A stretch of DNA of 43,500 nt from a virus. This document shows, piece by piece, positions 6,386-14,043 of the stretch; position 1 is the first letter of the stretch, and every line of letters starts with the position of its first letter. The stretch lies in the IMG/VR virus record IMGVR_UViG_3300045284_000156, positions 1 through 43,500 of that record; one strand, 5' to 3'. The notes under the pieces are model-generated. The model saw only the letters and a list, made by a program, of their open reading frames with translations. It made no database searches and was not told where the DNA came from. The position numbers were made by a program, and so were the translations under genes.

Positions 6386-6640
6386 ATGTCGGCGACGAGG
6401 AGAGCGGACAGCAAGCGCGACCCGCTGATCGCTCTGCGCGTGCCCGCCGCCCTCGACGCCGCCCTACGCGCTGAGGCGAAGGCCAACGACTCGTCCCTCT
6501 CGGAGATAGTCCGCAGCGCGTTAGAAGCCCACCTAGCCACGCCTGCCACGCCGCGAGCGATAACCCGCCGCGTCTCCGACGGCTGTAAGCACCGCGTCCG
6601 GCCGGGCTCGTTCTGCAAACGATGCGAGCGGACGATATGA
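6386..6640 (+). CDS. Ribbon-helix-helix DNA-binding protein
   Basis: 84 residues from ATG 6386. Residues about 10-52 (RDPLIALRVPAALDAALRAE, then NDSSLSEIVRSALEAHL) have the strand and two helices of the CopG/Arc-type fold, which binds operators as dimers through the strand. The C-terminus adds CKH and CKRCE (about 67-81), a likely small metal site. It sits right after an inverted repeat that recurs in the window and just before the terminase genes, so it may control the accessory and packaging region. Confidence 0.75.
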   Translation: MSATRRADSKRDPLIALRVPAALDAALRAEAKANDSSLSEIVRSALEAHLATPATPRAITRRVSDGCKHRVRPGSFCKRCERTI

Positions 6641-7230
6641 CCAAGCCTCTCCCTCCCGACGAACTCGCCCGCCGACGCAAGACACACAAGCCGCCCGGAC
6701 AGAAGCCGAAGCGGCGCGGCGGAGCGGTCGGACCCGTCAGCGGCAAGCAGATGATCGAGAGCGCCGAGCGGCAAGCGCGAGCGGTGCAACTCAGAGTGGC
6801 CGGAGCTTCGCTTCAGCAGATCGCGGACACGGTGGGGTTCGCGAATCCGAGCGGCGCGCACGCGGCGATCATGCGCGCGTTGCGGGAGATGCTGCCCGAG
6901 CAGGAACGCGCCGACGCTCGCCGCCTGGAGATCGCGAAACTCGACCGCCTAGAGATGGCAGCGTGGCCGCGAGCGATGGGAGCGGGCGAGGACGCCGACC
7001 GCGCAGCCGGGACGATCCTGCGGTGCATCAGCATGCGCGCGAAGATCCTCGGCCTCGAAGCGCCCGCGGCGCTCGACGTCCGCGTCCGCGAAGGCGACCT
7101 CGTTCACGTCGAGATCCTCGAAGTCCTGAACGAGCACGCGCTCGAAGCCCTCCGGCCGTTCCAGGACGAGATGGTGCGCCTGTCCCGGCAGCGCGCCGGG
7201 CAGCGCGTTATCGACGTCGAAGCGACGTGA
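6637..7230 (+). CDS. terS: Terminase small subunit
   Basis: 197 residues; ATG 6637 overlaps the preceding stop (ATGA), with an in-frame ATG at 6622 as alternative. The basic N-terminus is followed by a helix-turn-helix (AGASLQQIADTVGFANPSGA, about 55-75) and a helical part (RRLEIAKLDRLEMAAWPRAM, about 95-140) ending MRAKILGLEAP, the pattern of actinophage small terminases. It recognises the packaging site and regulates the large subunit, encoded immediately downstream with a four-base overlap. The cos or pac site is therefore likely nearby. Confidence 0.85.
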   Translation: MTKPLPPDELARRRKTHKPPGQKPKRRGGAVGPVSGKQMIESAERQARAVQLRVAGASLQQIADTVGFANPSGAHAAIMRALREMLPEQERADARRLEIAKLDRLEMAAWPRAMGAGEDADRAAGTILRCISMRAKILGLEAPAALDVRVREGDLVHVEILEVLNEHALEALRPFQDEMVRLSRQRAGQRVIDVEAT

Positions 7231-8642
7231 GCTCCCGCGACTCGATCCTGCCCGCCAGCGCGCTCGTGCTGCCGTCGAGCTTCATGCTCGCAGGCAGCCG
7301 CGGCCAGTTGTACGTGCCTCGGCATATCGTCGCGATCGAACGGTTCGTGCTCGCAGCGATCGCTCGGGGGGATCAGATGCTCACGATCGAAGCTCCGGTG
7401 CGCTGCGGCAAATCGACGTACGTGGATCACTACCTCCCGGCGTGGTTCCTCGGGACGTTCCCGCAGAAGCACGTCGGCATCGCGAGCCACGAGCAGAGCT
7501 TCGCTACCAGCTGGGGCGCGAAGGGCAGAGACACGCTCGTCGAGTACGGCTCCAGCTTCGGCGTCAGCGTCACGCGAGACACGCGCTCGCGATCCTGGTG
7601 GGAGATCGAGAAGCACGGCGGGTCGATGCGGAGCTTCGGCATCAAGGGAGGCGGGATCACCGGCCGCGGCTTCGACCTCCTCATCCTCGACGACCTGATC
7701 AAGAACGCCGCCGACGCCGACTCCCCCGTCATCCGCGAGAGCCAAGTGGAGTTCCTGCGCGGCACCGCGATGAGCCGCCTCGAGCCCGGCGCGACGCTGA
7801 TCGTGATGATGGCGCGCTGGCACGAGGACGACCTGATCGGCTGGATCCACCGCGAGATGCCCGGCCAGTTCCAGCGGCTCCGCTTGCCTGCGATCGCGGA
7901 GGAGCCGAGCGCGGAGTTCCCGCAGGATCCCCTCGACCGCGAGCCCGGCGAGCCGCTCTGGCCTGAACGGTTCCCGATCGAGAACCTCGCCCGCCGCCGC
8001 GAGCGATCCGGCGAGTATTACTTCAACGCTCTCTACCAGCAGCGACCGTCAAGCCCGACCGGCAGCGTGTTCCACCGCGACTGGTGGCGACGCTTCGACG
8101 CTCCCCCGATGCAGTTCGACACGATGATGTGGAGCTGGGATCTCAGCTTCAAGGACAGCGAGGACTCCTCGTTCGTCGTCGGCCAGGTGTGGGCGTCGCG
8201 CGGCGCGGACTTCTACCTCCTGCACCAAGTCCGCGGACAGTGGGACTACCCGACCACGAAGCGCCGACTCGTCGCCGAGACGAGCGACCCGCGCTGGGCG
8301 CAAGCCGCGAGCGCGATCTACGTCGAGGACAAAGCGAACGGCCCGGCGATCATCGCCGACCTCCGCCACGAACTCGGCGGCATGATCCCCGTGCAGACCG
8401 GCACCGACTCGAAGCTCGCCCGCGCGCGCAGCGTCAGCGGGTACGTCGAGGCGGGGAACGTGTACCTCCCGAGCAACGGCCCGTGGACAGCGGGCTTCAT
8501 CGAGGAGCACGCCGCGTTCCCGAAGGGAGCGCACGACGACCAGGTAGACGCCACGAGCCAGGCGCTACGGAAGCTCCTGGAGCGACGCGGCGGCGTGACC
8601 GTCGAACCGTTCGGCGAGCTACCACAACCCGCCCGCCGCTAG
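7227..8642 (+). CDS. terL: Terminase large subunit (packaging ATPase/nuclease)
   Basis: 471 residues from GTG 7227. ATPase domain: Walker A APVRCGKST (56-64), Walker B LLILDD (151-156) and the coupling segment MMARWHEDD. RNase-H-like nuclease domain: Asp305 in WSWDLSFKDSE, Glu367/Asp368 in YVEDKANGP and HDDQVDA (436-442). It powers DNA translocation into the prohead and cuts the concatemer. All key residues appear present and the length is normal. A strong hairpin follows the stop. Confidence 0.95.
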   Translation: MSSRDSILPASALVLPSSFMLAGSRGQLYVPRHIVAIERFVLAAIARGDQMLTIEAPVRCGKSTYVDHYLPAWFLGTFPQKHVGIASHEQSFATSWGAKGRDTLVEYGSSFGVSVTRDTRSRSWWEIEKHGGSMRSFGIKGGGITGRGFDLLILDDLIKNAADADSPVIRESQVEFLRGTAMSRLEPGATLIVMMARWHEDDLIGWIHREMPGQFQRLRLPAIAEEPSAEFPQDPLDREPGEPLWPERFPIENLARRRERSGEYYFNALYQQRPSSPTGSVFHRDWWRRFDAPPMQFDTMMWSWDLSFKDSEDSSFVVGQVWASRGADFYLLHQVRGQWDYPTTKRRLVAETSDPRWAQAASAIYVEDKANGPAIIADLRHELGGMIPVQTGTDSKLARARSVSGYVEAGNVYLPSNGPWTAGFIEEHAAFPKGAHDDQVDATSQALRKLLERRGGVTVEPFGELPQPARR

Positions 8643-8647
8643 AACGG

Positions 8648-8678
8648 GACGAGCCCCCGCTGGGGACGGGGGCTCGTC
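8648..8678. terminator. Strong terminator hairpin between convergent genes
   Basis: GACGAGCCCCCG (8648-8659) and CGGGGGCTCGTC (8667-8678) form a perfect 12-bp stem with a 7-base loop. It lies between the end of terL (+) and the end of the collagen-like gene (-), so it can end transcription in both directions. No long U-run, as is common in high-GC bacteria. Confidence 0.75.
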
Positions 8679-8718
8679 GTCGTACCGGCGCGGAAGGGAA
8701 CGCGCCTATCACGGGGGA

Positions 8719-9534
8719 CTACTGGAGAATATCCCCGGTGTTCGGCGGACCCGCGATGCCGTTCCAGTTGTACTGGTTCGTGGCGGTGTTGTACTGGAAC
8801 TGATCGCTGCCGACAGCGGGCGGCGTGCTCGTGCCGAAGAAGCTATTGAAGAACGCTCCGGCTGGGCAGCCCGCGGCGCACATGGCGGTGAAGTCGAAGT
8901 GCGCCGAGAAGTCCACGTACACGCGGATCCCGTGGAACTTGCCGGTCACTCCGGCGGAGACGCGCGAGCCGCCGAAGCCGCAGCCGCCGGAGCCACGCGG
9001 ACTGTTGATCGTGGCGTCCGCGGGGTACGTCGAGATCGGAGCGAGATCGCCCGAGTTCACGACGAACGTTCCCTCGCGGATCTCCACGACGTTGAACAAC
9101 CCGGCGACGGTCGGCGTGACGACGTACGTGACGTTACCGGTGTCCGTCGCCCACTGAGGACCGCCGCACACCTGGTTGTGATCCAGCTGGGTGTACGCGA
9201 ACGGGCCGAACGTGAGCGGCGTGACGCCTGCGCCTGCCGGGCCGGGAGCGCCGGGCGAACCGGCCGCTCCGGGAGCGCCGGGAGCGCCGCTGCCGCCGAC
9301 GCCTGCGCTCACGCCTGCGATGCCCTGCGGCCCGCGGTCGCCCTGCGGGCCGGTCTTTCCCTTGAGCGCCTTGACCGCTCCGGCGGTGAGCTTGTTCGCG
9401 CCGATCGTGTGGTTCTTGATCTTCGAGCCGTTGATCAGCCCGGTCGCTGCGACTGCGGCACCGATGCCGGACAGCGCGACGAGGAGAGCGAGCACGCTCA
9501 CGAAGAGCGGGACGCGACGGACGAGAGCACGCAC
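8719..9534 (-). CDS. Secreted collagen-like (Gly-X-Y) protein, probable moron
   Basis: 271 residues; the start is GTG 9534-9532 with AGGAGG ten bases upstream on the - strand. Residues 1-30 form a signal peptide or anchor. TGLINGSKIKNHTIGANKLT and AVKALKGKTG (about 31-62) is a segment I know from exported proteins of Thermoleophilia and related bacteria. About 59-103 is a Gly-X-Y tract, and the rest is a beta-rich domain with four or more Cys. Opposite strand to packaging genes, own control region and terminator: a moron probably taken from a host. It could alter the host surface or be a virion fibre. Confidence 0.75.
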   Translation of the reverse strand: MRALVRRVPLFVSVLALLVALSGIGAAVAATGLINGSKIKNHTIGANKLTAGAVKALKGKTGPQGDRGPQGIAGVSAGVGGSGAPGAPGAAGSPGAPGPAGAGVTPLTFGPFAYTQLDHNQVCGGPQWATDTGNVTYVVTPTVAGLFNVVEIREGTFVVNSGDLAPISTYPADATINSPRGSGGCGFGGSRVSAGVTGKFHGIRVYVDFSAHFDFTAMCAAGCPAGAFFNSFFGTSTPPAVGSDQFQYNTATNQYNWNGIAGPPNTGDILQ

Positions 9535-9584
9535 GGGGTACCTCCTGGTTGGGAACCCGCCGGATCCTACACGCCCGACGGGAC

Positions 9585-9595
9585 GGGTATAACCC
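9585..9595 (+). promoter_or_regulatory. GGGTATAACCC inverted repeat in divergent region
   Basis: Perfect second copy of the element at 6370, extended by C and G to 13 bp (9584-9596). It lies between the divergent starts of the collagen-like gene (9534, -) and the GNAT gene (9609, +), so one bound regulator could control both. TATAAC (9588-9593) would also make a -10 box about 16 bases before GTG 9609. Confidence 0.55.
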
Positions 9596-9608
9596 GAGTC
9601 GTGATCGC

Positions 9609-10010
9609 GTGACGCCGTACGCGCTAAGACTCATCCGCGAGTGTTTCCCCGGCACGCTGTACCCGCTGCCCGACGAGAGCGTCGAGACGAGCGTGGACGG
9701 GCTGGTGGTTTGCCATGTCGGGATCTTCTGGCGCACGCTCGAACTCGCCGAGCACGACCCGCTCGAAGTCACGGGCATCGGCCTCGTCTGCACGCACCCG
9801 TCCTGGCGACGCCTCGGGCTCGCGTCGGCGCTGCTCGAAGTCGCCCGACGCCGCGGCGCGCTGCACAACCGGCCACACCTCGCGCTATTCGCCGGCCAGT
9901 CTGAGAGCGCGTTGTACTGCGCCGCGGGGTACGGCGACACGAACGTGCCGACGCTGCTTACGCTGCCGCTGCTCGGCACTCCGGTGACTGATCGAGGGGA
10001 GCGTTGGTGA
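9609..10010 (+). CDS. GNAT-family N-acetyltransferase
   Basis: 133 residues from GTG 9609. VTGIGLVCTHPSWRRLGLAS and ALLEVARRR (about 54-82) is GNAT motif A: a beta strand, the pyrophosphate-binding RRLGLA (67-72, pattern R/Q-x-x-G-x-A) and the following helix. The HVGIFWRTL...VTGIGLV arrangement resembles aminoglycoside 2'-acetyltransferase relatives. It transfers acetyl from acetyl-CoA to an amine. First gene of the sugar-transfer island and overlapping the next gene, so a nucleotide-sugar, glycan or modified-base amine is a reasonable substrate, but this is inferred. Confidence 0.75.
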   Translation: MTPYALRLIRECFPGTLYPLPDESVETSVDGLVVCHVGIFWRTLELAEHDPLEVTGIGLVCTHPSWRRLGLASALLEVARRRGALHNRPHLALFAGQSESALYCAAGYGDTNVPTLLTLPLLGTPVTDRGERW

Positions 10011-10651
10011 GGCTCGAAGGGATGCCGCCGCGGATCGCGGTTCTGCAAATCAGCGACGGCCGCGGCTTGCTCGGCGAGTCGATGCGCTCGTGGCACGCGA
10101 ACGCGCGGCAGTACGACCTCGCGACGATCGTGCACGTGGACGACTCGCATCACTTGCTCGGGTTCTGCGGCGCGATCCGGTACGGCTGGGATCGCCTGCG
10201 CGAATCGAAGGACGCGTTCGATTTTGTGTGGCATCAGGAGGAGGACTGGCGGTACGACAAGCCGTTCAGCATCGCTCACATGGCGCGCGTGCTCGACACC
10301 GAGCCGCGTATCGCGCAAGTCGCGCTCCGGCGAGGGCGGGAGCACTCGGAGCCCGCGGCGGTGATCGACGCGTTCCCGGAGGAGTTCGTGGATCGCTCGA
10401 CGGGGATCATCGGGTACGGCGAGCCGACCCGCTCGCAAGAGTGGCTGGAGCACCGCTTGTTCTGGACGACGAACCCGAGCCTGTACCGCGTCGAGCTACT
10501 CGACGTGTATCAGTGGCCGGAGGGTCCGAACTGCGAGGCGAGCTTCACCGAGACGCTCGTCGCGGACGGCGCGAGCTTCGCGTACTGGGGCGACCGGCAC
10601 GACCCGGCGTGGATTACGCATACCGGCACTCGGTCCGGCCGGGGCTACTAG
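10007..10651 (+). CDS. Putative glycosyltransferase (GT-A-like)
   Basis: 214 residues from GTG 10007 (TTG 10004 also possible), overlapping the GNAT stop. The start PRIAVLQISDGRG is a beta strand and turn, and the centre FDFVWHQEEDWRYDKPFS (about 70-87) has a HQEEDW acidic cluster in the position of a metal-binding DxD. This matches phage sugar-transferase-like proteins found next to GT2 enzymes. Donor and acceptor unknown. The first of several glycosyltransferases in tandem; the call rests partly on that context. Confidence 0.5.
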   Translation: MRLEGMPPRIAVLQISDGRGLLGESMRSWHANARQYDLATIVHVDDSHHLLGFCGAIRYGWDRLRESKDAFDFVWHQEEDWRYDKPFSIAHMARVLDTEPRIAQVALRRGREHSEPAAVIDAFPEEFVDRSTGIIGYGEPTRSQEWLEHRLFWTTNPSLYRVELLDVYQWPEGPNCEASFTETLVADGASFAYWGDRHDPAWITHTGTRSGRGY

Positions 10652-10654
10652 TAG

Positions 10655-10668
10655 ACTTGACAGGCGCA
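10655..10668 (+). promoter_or_regulatory. Second copy of the ACTTGACAGGCGCA promoter element
   Basis: Identical to 2836-2849 and to the inverted copy at 28200-28213. TTGACA is at 10657-10662, but a 17-bp spacer gives ACGGAG at 10680-10685, which is not a -10. Compared with the other copies, about six bases seem lost between element and CCCTAC. Either the promoter is decayed or the element itself is a regulator site. It precedes GTG 10692. Confidence 0.5.
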
Positions 10669-10691
10669 TCCCCTACCGGACGGAGGACGCG

Positions 10692-11477
10692 GTGAGCCTT
10701 TGGGCGATCCTGCTGGTGAAGGACGAAGCGGACGTGATCGAGCCGGTGCTGCGGCATATCGCGGCGCAGGGAGTCGAGGGCATCATCGTCGCGGACAACG
10801 CCTCGACGGACGGCACTCGCGAGATCATCGAGAGCCTGCGCGACATGGGCTGCCCGCTCGTCGTGCAGGACGACGAGGAGATCGGGTACTGGCAGTCCCG
10901 CAAGATGACGAGCCTCGCGACGCAGGCGCACGCCGCCGGAGCGGAATGGGTCTGGCCTTGCGACGCCGACGAGCTTTGGTACTTCGGCGACACGCAGCGC
11001 CTCGCGGACGTCGTGCGGAAGGCGGACGGCGACGTCCTCCACGCGCGGCTCTGGCACCACTTCGCTACCAGCGTGGACGCGGACGGAGCGAACCCGTTCG
11101 AGCGGATGGTGTACCGCGGGCAGGAAGCTCCGATCGGGAAGGTCATCGTCCGGTGGCGCGACGGCGCGATCATCGAGGCGGGGAACCACGGCGCGATCCT
11201 CCCCGGCTCCCCCGCGCCGTCGAGCGTGCGGGACGTGCAGATCCGGCACTTCCCGTACCGCAGCGCCGACCAGTTCGTTAGGAAGGCAGTGAACGGGTCG
11301 AGAGCGTACGCAGCGACGGACTTGCCGTACGGGATCGGGCAGCACTGGCGCGAGTACGGCGTCCTGTACCAGAAGGGCGGCGAGGAAGCACTACGCGCGG
11401 CGTACCACGCGCACTTCCACTACGACCTCCCGAGCGCGGACGGCCTCGTGTACGACCCCGCTAGGCTCGACGCATGA
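10692..11477 (+). CDS. GT2-type glycosyltransferase
   Basis: 261 residues from GTG 10692 with GGAGG (10682-10686) upstream. GT-A hallmarks: N-terminal strand SLWAILLVKDEADV, the nucleotide-binding DNASTDGT (35-42) and the metal-binding DAD at 91-93. A later His/Arg-rich stretch (VQIRHFPYRS) is typical of this branch. It transfers a sugar from a nucleotide-sugar donor. Encoded in a run of unrelated GT2 genes, implying a branched or multi-sugar product. Confidence 0.85.
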   Translation: MSLWAILLVKDEADVIEPVLRHIAAQGVEGIIVADNASTDGTREIIESLRDMGCPLVVQDDEEIGYWQSRKMTSLATQAHAAGAEWVWPCDADELWYFGDTQRLADVVRKADGDVLHARLWHHFATSVDADGANPFERMVYRGQEAPIGKVIVRWRDGAIIEAGNHGAILPGSPAPSSVRDVQIRHFPYRSADQFVRKAVNGSRAYAATDLPYGIGQHWREYGVLYQKGGEEALRAAYHAHFHYDLPSADGLVYDPARLDA

Positions 11478-12031
11478 CCCTCCTCCCGCCGCTCGTGATC
11501 ACCCCGAGCCGACCCGACCGCACGCCGCTGCTCGCGGAGGCGTACGCGAGCGTCGAGGCGCAGACGATCGCGTGCACTCACCTGATCGGCATCGACCACG
11601 CCGGGGAGGGACCGGCGCTGATCCGCAACGCAGCGATGCGGCACTCGCCGCACCCGGTGGTCGCGTTCCTCGACGACGACGACCTGATGGATCCCGACCA
11701 CCTCGAAGTTCTCACGATGGCTCTGGTCGAGCACGAGGCGGATCTCGTGTTCTCGTGGTACCGCAAGCAAGGCTCGACGCCGGAGACGGAGCGCATCCAC
11801 GTGTGGGACGACTACGCGTACGGCGTCATGCTGGGCGGCAGGAACCTGATCCCCGTCACCGTCGTCGCTCGGCGCGAGGCGATCCTCGACGCCGGAGGCT
11901 TCGACCCCGACGATCGTTACGAGGACTACGCGTTGTGGATGCGGATGCTCGCGCAAGAGGCGCGCATCGTCGTCGTCCCCCGCGAAACGTGGACATACCG
12001 AATGCTGGGAGACAACCGAACATGGACGTAG
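11474..12031 (+). CDS. GT2-type glycosyltransferase
   Basis: 185 residues from ATG 11474, overlapping the previous stop. Short GT-A fold: LVITPSRPDR start, acidic metal motif FLDDDDLMDPDH (DDDD at 67-70), GGF (141-143) and the catalytic-base region YEDYALWMRM (ED at 150-151). At 185 residues it is close to a minimal catalytic domain, without membrane or acceptor domain. The next gene starts inside its last codons. Confidence 0.85.
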   Translation: MTLLPPLVITPSRPDRTPLLAEAYASVEAQTIACTHLIGIDHAGEGPALIRNAAMRHSPHPVVAFLDDDDLMDPDHLEVLTMALVEHEADLVFSWYRKQGSTPETERIHVWDDYAYGVMLGGRNLIPVTVVARREAILDAGGFDPDDRYEDYALWMRMLAQEARIVVVPRETWTYRMLGDNRTWT

Positions 12032-12564
12032 TGATGGGCCCGGATCCCCGCCCGGACGTGCCTACCGAAGGCATGCATATCTGGGGCTGGATGAGCAACA
12101 TCGAACTGGAGTGGCTCGGCAAGCAAGCGGCGAAGATGGACTCGATCGTCGAGGTAGGCAGCCTGCATGGCCGCAGCGCGTTCATGCTCCTGTCCCGATG
12201 CAAAGGGCCGGTGTACTGCATCGACCCGTGGAACGACGTGCACCGGCAGAGCTTCGGATCGTTCTACTCGAACTGCGGGCACTTCGAGAACCTCCGCATG
12301 ATCCAGGGGTACTCGCCCGCGGCGATCTACACCGACGACCTCCCGGACGTAGACATGGTGTTCCTCGACGGAGCGCACGACTACGACAGCGTGGCCGCGG
12401 ACGTAACGCACTGGCTCCCCAAGACGCGGAAACTCATCTGCGGGCACGACTATCAGAACTCGGACGGCGGCTACCCGGACGTCAAGACCGTCGTCGTCGA
12501 GGAGTTCGGCGACCGCGTACGCGTCGCCCCCGAGACAGCGATCTGGTACGTCGAGCTCACGTGA
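12022..12564 (+). CDS. Class I SAM-dependent methyltransferase
   Basis: 180 residues from ATG 12022, ten bases inside the end of the preceding gene; GGGAG precedes. Motif I is IVEVGSLHG (42-50), the acidic ribose-binding residue is probably Asp68 in CIDPW, and VDMVFLDGAHDYDSV (110-124) is motif IV. This pattern matches the Methyltransf_24 group, often found with glycosyltransferases and acting on sugars or small molecules. Lying between GT2 genes, methylation of a transferred sugar is a good guess. No DNA-methylase NPPY or PPC motif is present. Confidence 0.8.
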   Translation: MDVVMGPDPRPDVPTEGMHIWGWMSNIELEWLGKQAAKMDSIVEVGSLHGRSAFMLLSRCKGPVYCIDPWNDVHRQSFGSFYSNCGHFENLRMIQGYSPAAIYTDDLPDVDMVFLDGAHDYDSVAADVTHWLPKTRKLICGHDYQNSDGGYPDVKTVVVEEFGDRVRVAPETAIWYVELT

Positions 12565-13199
12565 AGCTCCACGCGGTCATCGTCAGCTATCGCCGCCTGC
12601 CGCTATTGCAGGGCTGCGTCTCGTCATTCCTCTCCACCGTCACGATCCCGCACTCCCTCGTCGTCGTAGACAACGGCAGCCCGAGCGACGTCCGCGACTG
12701 GATCAAGCGCGACGCGAAGAAGAACGGGTACCGCTTCGCGCTGCTCGCCGAGAACCACTACCCCGGGTACGCCGCGAACCGCGGCTTCGAGATGGCTCCC
12801 CCCGACGCGGATCTCCTCATGCGCTCCGACAACGACTGCGCGTGGCTCCCCGGGTGGGACAGCGAACTCGCGGACGTGTTCAGCGACCCGAGCGTCGGGC
12901 AGTACGGCCCGACCGCCGCAGGCGACGAGCGATGGACGCGCCTCGCTGGCTGGCCCGTCGGAGGCAACTCGATCATCCGCAAGAGCATGTTCGACGACGG
13001 CCTCCGCTACGACGAGACTCCCTGGCCCGAAGCGAGCATGCAGGAGGATCACTGCCTGTACGAAGCGATCCGCGGCATGGGCTACAAACGCGTGTGGGCG
13101 AGCAAGCCATGCCTGGCGTACACCGGCATGCGCGACCCCGACTACGACCGCGAAGTCACCGAAGCCCGCGGCCACATATGGACGGACTACCGCTTGTGA
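12561..13199 (+). CDS. GT2-type glycosyltransferase
   Basis: 212 residues from GTG 12561, overlapping the methyltransferase stop. GT-A motifs: HAVIVSYRRLPLL start, VVDNGS (35-40), a DxD-like MRSDNDCAW (SDND at 89-92), GNSIIRKSMF and MQEDHCLYEAI as catalytic-base region. Closest in pattern to the gene at 13196, with which it may form a duplicated pair of different specificity. Confidence 0.85.
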   Translation: MKLHAVIVSYRRLPLLQGCVSSFLSTVTIPHSLVVVDNGSPSDVRDWIKRDAKKNGYRFALLAENHYPGYAANRGFEMAPPDADLLMRSDNDCAWLPGWDSELADVFSDPSVGQYGPTAAGDERWTRLAGWPVGGNSIIRKSMFDDGLRYDETPWPEASMQEDHCLYEAIRGMGYKRVWASKPCLAYTGMRDPDYDREVTEARGHIWTDYRL

Positions 13200-13891
13200 T
13201 CACCGCGCTCGTCCCGGTCAAGAACCAGTGGCACCACACGCGCGCGCTGCTCGACTGCCTCGCGGGCGAGCCGTGCCGCATGCTCGTCCTCGACAACGGC
13301 TCGACGGACGAGACGGAGCACGGCCTGCGCCTCGCGCAGCACGGAGCGTGGCGCGGCCGACTCAGCTTCACCCGCAAGCCCGACCTCAGCATCTACCAGC
13401 TATGGAACGTCGGCTTTAAGCGGATCGCCGCCGAGCAAGGCTGGCGCGACGAGTGGTTCGTCCTCGTCACCAACAACGACATACTCCTCCCCCCGGGCGC
13501 GCTCGACGCCATGCGCCGGCCACTCGACACCCACCCCGCCGCATGGGTGAGCTACCCCGACTACGACGCGCCGCAGACAAGCACCCCGAGCGGCGCGTAC
13601 CGCGAAACGCGAGGCGTCCTGTCCGACGGCGGAATGTTCGGCGCATGCTTCCTCCTCGCCGGGCACAAGATCCCCTGGCGACCGCTCGTCACCGACACGA
13701 CATACGAATGGTGGTACGGAGACAACCACCTCGCGGAGGAGATCGAGCAGCACGGCGGCAAGCAGATCCGAGTCGAGGGCCTCCCCGTGCAGCACGTCAA
13801 CGAGGGCACCGCGAGCCTGATGCACGAGAGCGACCTATGGGGCATGAAGTACCGCGACTACCACCGCTGGACAACGAGGTACTCCCGATGA
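13196..13891 (+). CDS. GT2-type glycosyltransferase
   Basis: 231 residues if started at GTG 13196 (overlapping the previous stop); an upstream in-frame ATG at 13178 would add six residues. Motifs: ALVPVKNQWHHTRALLDCL, VLDNGSTDET (31-40), VTNNDI (91-96) in place of DxD, FGACFLLAG and DNHLAEEIEQHGGK as the probable catalytic-base region. It transfers a sugar from an activated donor; acceptor unknown. Confidence 0.8.
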   Translation: MITALVPVKNQWHHTRALLDCLAGEPCRMLVLDNGSTDETEHGLRLAQHGAWRGRLSFTRKPDLSIYQLWNVGFKRIAAEQGWRDEWFVLVTNNDILLPPGALDAMRRPLDTHPAAWVSYPDYDAPQTSTPSGAYRETRGVLSDGGMFGACFLLAGHKIPWRPLVTDTTYEWWYGDNHLAEEIEQHGGKQIRVEGLPVQHVNEGTASLMHESDLWGMKYRDYHRWTTRYSR

Positions 13892-14043
13892 CCCGCGAAG
13901 AAGCCACCCGCATCCTCGACCGCGAATTCGTCCGAGCCTTCAACGAAGCATGGCTCCACGTCCACCTGCCCGACAAGCCCTACGCGCTCCCCACCATCCG
14001 AGCGATCGCGCAACGCCTCGGCATGCAAGAGACGAAGCGATGA
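13888..14043 (+). CDS. Small hypothetical protein
   Basis: 51 residues from ATG 13888, with four-base overlaps to both neighbours. Helical and charged (REEATRILDREFVRAFNEAW), with an ending (TIRAIAQRLGM) that could be part of a helix-turn-helix. Its place inside the glycosyltransferase run suggests co-expression rather than function. Confidence 0.5.
   Translation: MTREEATRILDREFVRAFNEAWLHVHLPDKPYALPTIRAIAQRLGMQETKR

Noticed and set aside
5356-6861. Long - strand open frame of about 500 codons
   Set aside because: It lies opposite five well-supported + genes with ribosome sites and motifs; long antisense frames are expected in GC-rich coding DNA.
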